A model generated the notes under the pieces. That model did no database searches. It was not told the origin of the DNA and saw only the letters and a list, made by a program, of their open reading frames with translations. Below, one piece after another: positions 23,091 to 34,459 of a stretch of DNA of 64,000 nt (within the stretch, counting starts at the first letter, position 1; every line of letters begins with the position of its first letter). Source of the DNA: Hermatobates lingyangjiaoensis. Its lineage: Eukaryota > Arthropoda > Insecta > Hemiptera > Hermatobatidae. Position numbers and translations under genes: made by a program. Location of the stretch: assembly GCA_026182355.1 (NCBI GenBank), contig JAPFBL010000036.1:496001-560000 (forward strand), written 5' to 3'.

Positions 23091-23110
23091 AGATTTTTGG
23101 TAAATCATAC

Positions 23111-23543
23111 CTATAAAAGAGATAATGAAGTTCACTGAGAACTTGAAATCTTCAGTTAACTGCAGAATACTCATAAGGGATACATAAGTGACAGATACAA
23201 CCATGATGCACATATATACTATTACAATAAAACCTGAAGTCTGTTAATCATCAACGAGTTGGATATTGTATGTGCACATACTCAACTCAGTCAGTTGAGT
23301 GTAGTCTACACCACATTTTTTTATTACTAGGCCACATAACCGAACAAATAACTACAATGTAAGGGACTATTTGATTTATTTACTTTTAACAGTATTCTCT
23401 CAACTCTTCTCTATAAAGAGAAGAGACTTTCATCGTATATATGTGCATCATGGTTGTATCTGTCACTTATGTATCCCTTATGAGTATTCTGCAGTTAACT
23501 GAAGATTTCAAGTTCTCAGTGAACTTCATTATCTCTTTTATAG
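23111..23543. repeat. 108-bp perfect inverted repeat around a 217-bp spacer
   Basis: The arm 23111-23218 (from CTATAAAAGAGATAATG to GATGCACATATATA) is reproduced base for base, inverted, at 23436-23543. I compared the arms in full and saw no mismatch, in contrast to the decayed repeats around it. The spacer contains a further small hairpin, CTCTTCTCTATAAAGAGAAGAG, at its right end. No TIR family, target duplication or hammerhead-like core was found. It starts just after the LINE relic. Confidence 0.85.
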
Positions 23544-24119
23544 CTCTTCTCTCAACTGGTAATTATGAGATAGTCTATACTGTTCATAAATATTGGATCT
23601 CTAAGGTTATTAGACTACGTCTATGACTACTATCCATTTGAGTTGACTGGCATTGTTAGTATTTGTTTGTCAGAGTAGCATAGTCCATTGAAAATATGTC
23701 GGAATTATAAATCCTGTGTCTTAGATTGCAATGAAGGTATGTTTTTTTATGTAGCATAAACAAAGTTTTTTTTCGCCACCCTTTTGAGAACAAGGTCTTT
23801 ATGTTAGATTCTCCTTGAAGATACTTCTTCCAAATTACTATATATATAGTAACATTTTAGACTACTAATTAAGGATCAAGATGATGGTTTGACATTTCCA
23901 GAGGCCTGACTAATGGGGATTAATTGGAAGCACGATTAGCTCTTTAGTCTTCAGACTACTATTACAAGTGCCAATGAGCCAATGAACTCAGTTCATATAA
24001 TTTTTGCAAACCTTAGTTTATAATTTGCTTTGCATATATTTTTCTTGTAATTTTTTTTTTCTAGAATTAACAAATAATGAATCTCGTTGAATTACATTAC
24101 ACAAATAAATGACAATATT

Positions 24120-24420
24120 ACTAAATCTGTGTCCTTCGTGGTGGCACAAGATAAGTAGGACACCGGGAAAGATTTTACCTTGTTGGGGGTATAGGTGCAA
24201 GCCGCTTTTCTGTGTCCCCTTGTTCAGGCACTCGCAACATCATTAGCAACTCTAGCCAATTGCTGTGCGCAATACGGCTCGGCATCCCCCCGAATACAAA
24301 TGACCTTTTTACTGCCTCGCCGTCGCTTTCATAATGCAGCCTTTTATCTTTATTTCATACCCTCTCCACGGGACATGCCCACTTTCCACTCTGTTTCAAT
24401 CTTCTACTATTTCACACCAA
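24120..24420. other. GC-richer island, unassigned
   Basis: About 250 bp clearly richer in C and CpG than the flanks. An open frame of 79 codons on the plus strand (24195-24434) is rich in A, L, C and P but matches no family I know. It could be a repeat fragment, an exon or a regulatory island. Confidence 0.3.
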
Positions 24421-24439
24421 TTAAATGGTTCTGAGCAAT

Positions 24440-27180
24440 TAAAATTATAAAAAAAAACTACCTACTTTCATGCATTTATTAATCAAATCTGGAGATATCT
24501 ATAGTCTACTATTACTAAATCCACTATAAAACAATAATAAATAATTAATTTAATTACTTCATTTATTTGATATATCTTCTAGTTTGTTTTTCAATTATAA
24601 TGTGAATATTTTTGACTAGTTGGTTTACCAAAATTGATGAAAGCATTGAAGGTATATTGTTTTGAATTACTGAAATTCAATAATAAATGATCATGTTGCA
24701 CCAGCACTAATTGAAAGCAGATGATTTAACAATTTATTTGTCCCTTCGTTAATTGAAGATATAATAGATATGTGCAGTGAACAATTTTGTTAATCAAATT
24801 TTTAATGAAATAAAAGATATTTTATAGGTTGTTAATTGTATGCAATAGATTTCACGTTTATAATAAATTGCCAAATTTTTAAGGTTATAATTTAATAGAG
24901 TTTATAAAATATAATCAATGGTCTGGATTAGTCTACATTCAGGTTTTCTTTAAGTAAACCTGTCATTAAGTTCATTGTCAATCTGTTTTATTACTTGATA
25001 TACTTTAATATTAGGTACTATTGTGTAAACGATGAATTAAATTATCTGTTACTGTCAAACAAAAACTGTCTTGGCAGTTCTCATATACTCTTCTAGTATT
25101 GCTCAGACAACTTCTAGATGGTTTTTTGAGCTCTTTTGAGATGACAAAAGTTCCCAGTGGCTCTATAAGAAATAAGAAAAGAAAAATCAAAGTAAAAAAA
25201 AAACAAGAAAATAAATTATCTGGGACATTGATTTTTATCGCACACACTATCACTGCTACCGTCTTCTACATCTCAGGCGTTAAAATCGTCCCAAGTTCTC
25301 TCAATACCGGCAAATATTGTAAACGGAGATTTAGAACTGTTTAAAAAACATATTACAAGTCTAAGTTGTTTTTAGTACAAGTGATTTTTCTCACTATATA
25401 CTTAGTCAATGAATACCATTAAGATCTTTGATATAGTATGATTCATAAGAGATCCATACTAGAATGTAATAGGTACGCGTCAGTGATGAATTATCTAGTT
25501 TTTTACTCGTATATTAGATGAAGTTAGGTTAATCATCTCACGTAAGGGGTTAAATATAATCATTTGAAAAACTTCAATTAATAAACCAATAAATAAATAT
25601 TATACTTGTCTGAAATGTTATTAAACTGGAAATATTCTGAATTATCTCAAAATATCTTATCACTTTCTGTGATGGTGATTCCATTTACAAATACATTGGG
25701 TACATTTAAACCGTTTTAACTTCAACATTTTAAGGGAATAGTGACGCAGCTTGGAGGAAAATTAATCTAAAACTTTGCCAATGAGCCTTGTACTTACTGA
25801 CAATAAATTCTAAAATTTAAACAAGTGGTAAGTCGTTTTGCATTTAGCAAAATGAACAATTAAAGTTTATAACTTTCCAGTGGTAATGAAGATCTTCAAT
25901 GATTGATTAAAAGGTAATTAAAGACTTTTATACACTTCTCTTTAGCAATCAAGATTTATATCAAGAACATAAATACTTGCGTTTTTTTTTGTGAAAAAAA
26001 AATAATAGATGTCACTGAAAGTGTAGATGTAAGTGTTAACTTTTATATAATTCTCTTAAATAATTTAAACTAGCCATCATGTATTCGTTAAAATTGCTCT
26101 CGAGATAGCAATTTTACATTATAAGGGTGTGTTTAGTGCCCCAACAGGGTAGCTCGGAGGGATTAACACTCAGCTCTCGATCAAAGCCTAGTAATGGATT
26201 TCACTGAAATTTGCATATTCTCTCCGGTTTAATCAGCAAATCCTGTTTTTTATTCAAATTTCTCTCTCAGTGGTTCTACAAAATAATGTATTTCTTATTA
26301 CCTTTCTCAGGGAGCAAAAAACAATGATCTTTTAACTGGTTCTAAGCCAATTTTAACAACTTCAGTAAGTGACATTATAGACTAACCACAAGTGACACCC
26401 ATCACAAGTTACAACGTAACAACCATTATAGACAACCAACACTAGTGATGCAGTTCAAAGTTTAAGATAACACTCTTTCAGTCCAACTATCCTGCATTTT
26501 CCCCTGTATATCACTCACTATGATTTTTGTATTTTTTTTGTAACTCTACTACTCCGATTCTCTCTCTCTCTCTCTCTCACACACTCTCTCTCCCCATCTC
26601 TCATTAAAGTCTCCACACACTTACGTACATGGATGCATATATTTGCACATACACCACATTACATTACAAGAATAATAAAAACTTGTCACATATAACAAAG
26701 ATTGTATTTCTTACTAGTCAGATTAAAATACATTCTTTAATCTGAGGATTATTTTCTACCTATCCTCTCTTACTCAGCCATAAGTTCTGTGGCATTTCAG
26801 CACAGCTGACTTTGGAAAAGACCGCTGCCAGAAATGGTGTTCAATACATAAAAAAAAAGAGTAATCTATTATGCTTAACATCATCTGTATCCTTAAATAA
26901 AATAAATATTTAATATACATTCAACTTGCTTGTTCTTATAGAATATTGAAGTTGTCTTCAAACAGACCAAATCGTAATAGCCAGATAGAAGGAAACATCA
27001 ACCACCCTAACAAGCATTAACCCACCAATTCACATTATTGTCCTAAAGATGAATATAGCACATTTGAAACATGTCGACGATTAACATAGGTGGTAAGTAA
27101 TAGAGTTTAACAAAAAGACGGAAAAAGATTTTTAAAAAGTGGAGAAATTTAGGAAAAGCAGATACAAGCCAAATATGGGG
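24440..27180. other. AT-rich gene-free stretch
   Basis: Only a short CT-rich microsatellite at about 26560-26595 stands out. No genes recognised. Confidence 0.5.
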
Positions 27181-27185
27181 CGTTA

Positions 27186-27235
27186 TTTAACAATATATGT
27201 TTCAACGAAGAACTGCTACCAACTGTTATAAATAT
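27186..27235 (+). pseudogene. PLE N-terminal block, copy 3
   Basis: Reads FNNICFNEELLPT, matching FNSICLQEDLLPT at 20586 onward. Unlike the other copies it is not followed by a TA run. Confidence 0.45.
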
Positions 27236-27878
27236 TAAAAAGTATGACTCTGAAAAAGGTTTTACTTTATAGTATAGGAAAATATTTTTACAAGATGAAG
27301 CCACGAAAAATGAAGAAAAGTCAAAAATATCTTCTTATTTGGATCAATTCTGCTTTTAATTTTAACTGATGTTACTGACTAAAATAATAGACAGACGTCT
27401 AATCGTATACTGTTTGACAAAGTTGTTTAAATGAATATAACATTTCATTAAAAATATTTATGAATCTGTGTTGGGCAATAACTGAATATAAGGAAGGATA
27501 GCTGTAAACTCATGTATATGTTTAGTTTATACATTTATGTATATAATAATTTCATTTATAAAATGTTTACTGATTTCAAATGTGCTTCTATGTTTTTTGC
27601 ATAAATTCTTTAATTTATTTTATTCATGAATTATTTGTACTACAAAAATATATAATCATTTTAGATTTATTAGAGGTGATTAATATATATATATGCAATC
27701 TATTAATAACTGTATACTTCCTTTATAATTTAGTAATAATTAATAGCATTTACCATTATGATGATTTAATATAGAACCAAAAAGATCATACACCACATTT
27801 TTAGAGCATGTTGCAGATAAACTTCTATTTAAACGCACACATACGCAAACACACACACACTCGTATACATACATACAT

Positions 27879-28106
27879 AATGATCAAACCACAATATGAA
27901 ATGGGAAAACAAGACTAAGATTTTTCAACCGTAACAAGCGGTCTTTTTGTCACCGCTTCTTCTTGTTAACTGAGTTGGGTTTTTGACTCTGACGAAGACC
28001 GCTTGTTACGGTTGAAAGATCTTAGTCTTGTTTTCCCATTTCATATTGTGGTTCGATCATTGATTGTTATTTCACGTGTTTATGTGAAACCTTTTTATAC
28101 ATACAC
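27879..28106. mobile_element. Fold-back repeat, family A copy 5, intact hammerhead-like core
   Basis: Starts AATGATCAAACCACAATATG after an ACAT/CA microsatellite and mirrors it at GTGGTTCGATCATT. The centre has acquired CACCGCTTCTTCTTG. The plus strand at 27976-28038 reads TGGG, loop, GACT, CTGACGA, stem II, GAA, AGATCT, T, AGTC, loop, CCCA with all helical segments paired. The one-sided tail GATTGTTATTTCACGTG extends to 28106 on the right. Confidence 0.8.
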
Positions 28107-28109
28107 AAA

Positions 28110-31100
28110 TGCAGACAATGGTAATAATTTTTCTTTAGTTTTTCTTTTAATTATAATCTGGCAGACACGGTGTGAATTACTCACTCAATTTCAGTAATTA
28201 TAGAGAATTTAAGCTTACGTATTTGCTTACTCGTCAGTAAGGGATAAAAAATAAAAAACTATGAATGAACCACGCATAACCGTATCAAAATAAAGCAGAG
28301 ATTTATAAAGCTGATGAAATATATTACTTATAGTTACTTCCCTGAATATAGTATACAATACTATATCATATTGAATTTAGAGTCGCGCTAAACAAAAGTG
28401 CTTGGTACGTAAATATGAAGCTAACTATTTAATTTAGTCAGGTTTTTTATTCAAAGAGCACCTGAAAATTATTCAGTTTCTGCCTTTGGTAGTTTTCTCT
28501 CTTCATGCATTACTTTGCATCTAAAATTACTTTGTTCAGATATTTTTTCTCCTTTTCGTCCAGCTTTCCTCTTTTTAGAGGTTCAATAATACTAATGCAT
28601 TTTTACTGCAACTATAGTAAAATATGGTTGGTATTAATATTTAGTTGAATTTAAAATTCAAAATTTACTAATCCTTTAAGTCGAAAAATCCTAATTTAAA
28701 TCCGATTTAAACTATATTAAATATTTATCTTTACGAATAGGAAAAAAAATAATCTGTTAACAGCCCATTAAATTTAAAACATTGTATTAGTAATTAATAA
28801 GGTCATGAATTATTAGTTAATGAGTAAGACTTATTTTCCCCCAACAATCTATGCTTAATTATCGTTATTATAATACACTTAGGTACTCACTCAAAACTAA
28901 AATAAACGTGCTAGCTCTGCGTTTCCAGTACACATTCTTTTAAACCATTACCTTTGATGCGTTTTAAGTAATGTATAGTAATCCCTCCTATTTGTGGGGA
29001 TTACGTTCCAGATCTACCCGCAAAATGGAAATTACGGTGAAATAGAAACTAGTTCTTTTTTTTAAGTATGAGTTATAATTTTAACACTTAAACTGTTATC
29101 TAAACTTTCACAATTACTATACATGTATGTAAGTACATGCACACGTCCTTGTACCATGTGGCATACAATTATACTATAGTGTACATACAATACTGAAATG
29201 TATATTTTGATATTTGTATACACTCTAAAAGCTTTTTTAATACAAATCAATAAATATATGTATTAAAAGAAGATAAAAAAATGCACAGCAGATAGCTTAC
29301 TATTTTTAATAGCCAACAAATCTGTAGAAGAGATTTATGCATTAATAGGAAATAAAATAGCAAACAGAAAAGAGCTTTTATAGCTGGCCTGAGAGTACAC
29401 TTTTACTGGTCTTTCGTCAGGTTCTTCTTCTGGCAATTGTAGTGGGTTCTTTCACGTTTCTTTTTTTTTCAATATAGCTGTAAACTGTACTGACTCTTTA
29501 ATTTATTCATTTCAAAACAAGAAAATGACTTTGAAACGGAAATTATCATTATTAAATGAAAATGAAGAAACTCGGGAAACCGCAAAATCTCGGGATAAAA
29601 AAGCTTTCACGTATTTTTGTAAGACTGTGATACAGAGAAAGTTTAATGGTTTCAGCTGCAAAGTAGGAAGGATTACTGTATTTATATAAAAACCAATTTA
29701 AGATGTCGGTTCTCAAAAAGAAGATCTCATGTTTTAAAAAAAGATTAAACTCATGGCTATTGTAATCTTCATAGAGTAGCGGGCATCTTACTAAGAGATA
29801 AGGATACTAGGAGATTACATGCATTACAAAGAACGGCATGCAAGGATTACCCATTTCCTATGTAAAATGTCTAAGAACATGACAAACATTCAAACATCAG
29901 ATATTTACGCGATATATAATCAAATTGTCGCAGAACCACACAAAACATGGTTATTTAACTATATATAAATAGTTTTATTGTGAAAAAGCACTTGAACTGT
30001 TCATCTAAATTGCAGGCTAATAATAATTCGACAATTGTAGCACAATTTATTAGAAATATTTTAACTATATAATAAATATGGTTACATTAACTACGTTTGG
30101 TGTAAATTCAATCTCTATACTTTTAACCTTCATAATAAAATAACCGTTAAGCTTTAACAATTCCGTTTTAGCAAGTAGAATGATCAATATATTAGAAAGG
30201 AGTGATGAAGCGGAAGCCTGTGTGGTAACAGCTGGAGGCTGTATGCATTATGTAGCGGACAGTATATTTGAGCAGCTAATGCCCTCAACCAAGGCTATCT
30301 CACATAAAATAACCGCACAATCAAGCAACTGCCTACCTTGTAAACCAGATAAGGTCAATCACTTCCCTCTGAGAGCCTGCATAAAACAACAAATTTATAA
30401 TCACAGAGACTGCTATTCTTAAAAATATCTTGTTGGAAAATTAAAGTCCAATATTATTGTAAATACTATTAATTGTAATTCTAACGTGTAACAAATGCGT
30501 GTGTCTATTAAGTTAGGAGACACATTAAAGTAAAATAAAAAAATGGTATTACGCATGCATACAGTTCATTATGTATAAATGTGTATATGAGAGAAGAGAT
30601 TGAGAGAAAGACGGAGAGAAGAAAAACAGGGAATAAGTAGCAAATAGGAGAGAAATAAAAGAGTTTAAGGAGAACGGATTCGCTGAAAATAATGCAAAAC
30701 ATTATGATATAGAATACAGGAATGACGGTATTTAATTATAAACGACTTTTCAAAATGAATTATAAATGCAAACAATGGTCTAATTGCTTAGTGCTGACGA
30801 GGAGGCTAGGTATAGTTTAGTATATCATACCATAAAACAAAAAAAAGTACAAAGTGAAACAAGTGCTTTCCTACTAGTAAGGGATAAAATAAAACTAAGC
30901 CCCTCGCAGATGGCACCAAGAAAGCTATAACATGTTATAAATACTCTCAAGAGATAAAGAAACCACACCCTACCACATCTACAATCTTTCTTTTGTTTGA
31001 AATCACAAACACACATATTCTCTCTCTATCCTTTTTACTCTTACTCCTTAGTATTGAAATTAGTCCCTGGCTATGATGGTATTAGTAATAGAATATTATC

Positions 31101-33540
31101 TAAACCACACCTCAATGTACTATCCATCCGTACTGTTCATTATTATAACTCGGCTTATTGACTTCACTAATTTTTTGAAGCGTAGAAACTGGTGAAGATT
31201 GTAATGATACGGACAATAATCTCTATATATAAAGTTCGTTAGTTTGTTTTGTTTGTTTGTTTGTTCACCCATTTTACATGGAGATAGAGACCTGACATTA
31301 AATATATATTACTTATTACCTGAATTGTGCTAAATGAAAGAAAATTATCACTATAATCCCAAAATTGGAACCAGGGTAGCAAGTGTCTTGCATGCTCGCC
31401 GATGACAGTAATGCTATATATAAATGTAACATTTTTTTTTAATTTAATATTAGCGTAATATAAACACTGGTAACAAAATAAACGCATGAAGCCAGAGTAG
31501 CCCAGAGGCTTGCGTGCTCGCTGATGACAGTAGTGTTAATGTATTATAAATAAGTAACAAATATATAATAAAGTACTACATTAGAGGTGAAAAATGATTC
31601 ATTTTAGAATCAAAGTTGAACACAACTGTCAGATGAAATACGTATGTTATGAAATGTGATGAAAGGTAATATTATAAAGACACTTTCCTTTCATTAATGT
31701 TATTTTATGTTAAGTAATTAATTTGAATATTTTAATTTATTAGTTTTGTTTGTTTTAAATATATTTCATTGTCTATATAACTTGAATTGATGGTTTATTT
31801 ATTTATATTATAAAATAAATGATTTTTTTACTTTTAAATTATTTTATCTTGCAAATATACTTACTGTATATACAACTTGAATCTTGTTAAGAATACTATA
31901 TCAAAAGCTTGAGCGATATATGAATCAGTTTCAATGCCTTAATAACAAGAAACAACAATTAACATTATCCCCGTCAATCTTGTTCAGTGAATTAATTTCA
32001 ATGTCTATTGTTATATTTTCTGAGTGACAAAAAGGGTCACGGGTAGTCCAGTATTGTATAATGCAGAAAAAACTGTAATGAATCATTAGACAAATATAAA
32101 ATTTGGTCTGTATATTTGGTAAACCCCTTGCCATACATTTTTGAACTTAAAATAATATTCATTAAATAATGCATATTCATTAAATTTAAAAGGACAATTA
32201 ATGATAATTATATATGTATTGTCAATGTACTTGTGAATTATCAGTCATAATTGTGGATCTTACTTTCGTAAAAACAAACGCTATACTGAAAAAGTTTTCA
32301 AAAAAGGTGATACATATAAAAGCAAAGTTTACAACCTGCAAAGGTCTAGATATCTGAGACCTGATCATAATGTAAGTAGGTGTAAAGCTTCATTGAAATG
32401 ATTGTCTGTACAAGAGGGCATTTGGTGGCCATGTGTTCTGAAATAGGTAGAAACAGAGAGACAAACTAAAATGTTTGATATTGAAAAGAGTATCAACGTT
32501 ACTTATTCATCAATTACTCCAATGAAAGTGTCATTTTACTAACATTAACTGTTCTTAGATGAAGCTAAAGGTGGTGCTCAAGTGAGGCCTCTTCTAGAAA
32601 TGAATTCAAACAGAAAATAATACTCTGAAATCATTACTCAATCTCTTAGCTATCACATCATAGTCTTGAGTTCTTCTACACACCATTTTCAAAGATGCTA
32701 CTTTAGACAGTGTTAAACATTCACTATCTAAACCCACACTGTGGCTAAATGATCACAATATATTTAAAGAGTCCTACCAAAATAAAATTTGTCAAAAATG
32801 AAATTTTTGTTTAATGAATCAAGTAAATCTTTATTGAAATATAAAAAAAAATATTGAAAATTTCAGAAAATAAATATTAGGATTATTGGTAATTCCGTAC
32901 TTGTCCTGTCTAGAACTGTTCTTTATTTCTTCTGTATAATTTCTGAAATTGTAACCAAACTTTACAGCGGAAATTAAAATTCTAAATAGCTTGGAAGAAA
33001 TAGAAAATTTCTTTGCATTGACTGTATCATGAACGGTGAATTTCAATCTATCTACACTTTAATTAGTAAGGTAAAAGGTAATACTTATAGAGAAGTGAGG
33101 TAAAAGTTATAGTAAATATATGTACTCTTTTCAAACAATCGAAGCATCACAATTACTCAATATGTTTATGAGGAGATATGTTGCCATCGTATGTCTATAT
33201 ACATCAGGCAGTGCTATCCCAACCCCATATATTCCACAATCATATACTTTTTCTTATTTTTCCCGGATTTGTTCAAGTATTACATAATTCTTAGACACAT
33301 TTCTTCTATATTTTTCTTATCACAAGCCATTAAAAACTTGTTTGCACTGAGTCTGACATGGTTATTCAATTAGATACTAAGGTAGCATTGCATATGCATA
33401 TAGAATATGCAAATTTTGTTTTCTTTCTATTATGCTAACAAATTTCACAATTGATATACTTCTGAATGTCTACGAATTGTTGGGTAAAAGTGTCTTAAAA
33501 TTAGTCAATAGTTAACTAAATCTCCAGAACTAGGAAGACA
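28110..33540. other. Long AT-rich gene-free stretch
   Basis: No gene is supported. A 45-bp segment (CCAGGGTAGC…GATGACAGTAATG) at 31371-31415 recurs at 31492-31536. The 80-codon frame at 30180-30422 lies in DNA with more balanced composition but matches no family I know. Confidence 0.4.
31371..31536 (+). repeat. Two-copy direct repeat, 121-bp period
   Basis: CCAGGGTAGCAAGTGTCTTG at 31371 and CCAGAGTAGCCCAGAGGCTT at 31493 begin two 45-bp copies that both run through TGCTCGC(C/T)GATGACAGTA. The intervening DNA does not match well, so it is a spaced duplication or part of an interspersed repeat. Confidence 0.5.
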
Positions 33541-33556
33541 AATGTAATATCCTGAC

Positions 33557-33557
<1 letters not shown>

Positions 33558-33588
<31 letters not shown>

Positions 33589-33589
33589 C
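33558..33589. repeat. TA microsatellite
   Basis: Abuts the left arm of the family-B fold-back at 33591. Confidence 0.9.
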
Positions 33590-33590
33590 T

Positions 33591-33850
33591 TAAAATAAAC
33601 TGTGACATATAGACTGAAACATAAGAAAGACTCACTTTTCTATATTTTGACTGTAAAGGCGGTCGTCCTCAGCAGAAGAAGTGAATTGAGGGAGGGAGGG
33701 TCGACAGTCAACTAACTCAGTGTTAGTGTTAGTTCACTGTCATCCCTCCGTCAATTCATTTCTTCTCCTGAGGACGACCGCCATTGCAGTCGAGATATAG
33801 AGAAGTGAGTCTTTCTTATGTTTCTGTCTATGTGTCACAGTTTATTTTAA
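33591..33850. mobile_element. Fold-back repeat, family B, hammerhead-like
   Basis: Arms of about 115 bp begin TTAAAATAAACTGTGACATA and mirror at the right end. The centre contains a second small palindrome, CTAACTCAGTGTTAGTGTTAG. The plus strand at 33762-33805 reads CTTCTC, CTGAGGA, C, stem II GAC..GTC, GAG, ATAT, A, GAGAAG. CTTCTC and GAGAAG pair over six bases. The left arm keeps the unmutated box (CTGAGGA) but has AAA for GAA. Confidence 0.7.
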
Positions 33851-33881
33851 GTGTGATCTGTCCTGCTGGACCGTTTCCGTG

Positions 33882-33970
33882 GTATATATTATATATATAT
33901 ATACATTTATATATATATATTCATATATAATATATATAATATATATATATAGAATATATATATATATATT
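33882..33970. repeat. TA-rich microsatellite cluster
   Basis: Several TA runs between two fold-back elements; the ATA/TAT interruptions form local palindromes. Confidence 0.9.
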
Positions 33971-33984
33971 CATGGTATAAATAT

Positions 33985-34153
33985 ATAAAAAGATTTCACA
34001 TAAACACGTGAAACAACAATCAATGATCAAACCACAATAAGAAATGGGAAAACAAGACTAAGATCTTTCAACCGTAACAAGCCGTCTTCGAAGACCGCTT
34101 GTTACGGTTGAAAGATCTTAGTCTTGTTTTCCCATTTCTTATTGTGGTTTGAT

Positions 34154-34157
<4 letters not shown>
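33985..34157. mobile_element. Family A copy 6: 136-bp palindrome with no spacer
   Basis: The hairpin part, 34022-34157, is symmetrical about 34089/34090 with one mismatch noted (GCCG against CGGT near the centre). The centre is GTCTTCGAAGAC, so the usual loop and the GACTCTGAC part of the hammerhead-like core are missing from both arms. The one-sided tail AAAAAGATTTCACATAAACACG lies at 33985-34021. A very long TA tract follows directly. Confidence 0.8.
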
Positions 34158-34221
<64 letters not shown>

Positions 34222-34233
34222 TATATATATATT

Positions 34234-34274
<41 letters not shown>
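34158..34274. repeat. Long TA microsatellite
   Basis: About 117 bp of nearly pure TA with a few phase shifts, between family-A copies 6 and 7. Confidence 0.95.
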
Positions 34275-34275
<1 letters not shown>

Positions 34276-34350
34276 CAAGATTTCACCGTGAAATGACAAT
34301 TAATTTTCAAACAACATTTTTTCACTTTTCTAATTGTGGTTTGACCATCG
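34276..34350. mobile_element. Family A repeat copy 7, decayed
   Basis: The tail word AAGATTTCACCGTGAAATGACAAT and the end word TTGTGGTTTGACCATCGAT are recognisable, but the core between them is lost. TA runs lie on both sides. Confidence 0.45.
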
Positions 34351-34382
34351 ATATATATATATATATATATACATAAAGTATA

Positions 34383-34450
34383 TTTCGGTAGCAGTCCTTC
34401 TGATATGCATGTTTTGTTGAACACGGTTGAATATTTTTTCAACAAAAAAG
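34383..34450 (-). pseudogene. PLE N-terminal block, copy 4
   Basis: The minus strand reads STVFNKTCISEGLLPKYT and then passes into a TA run (34345-34372). The FN..C...(D/G)LLP.YT pattern matches the copies at 18290, 20580 and 27186. Confidence 0.55.
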
Positions 34451-34459
34451 AATAAACTT

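Noticed and set aside
30180..30422. 80-codon ORF with balanced composition
   Set aside because: Not recognised and unsupported by splice signals or a neighbour; kept only as a remark in the stretch entry.
34149..34376. ORFs with long YIYIY, CVCVC or ERERE runs (also 20772-21116, 40377-40675, 11988-12179)
   Set aside because: Translations of TA, GT/CA and CT/GA microsatellites.
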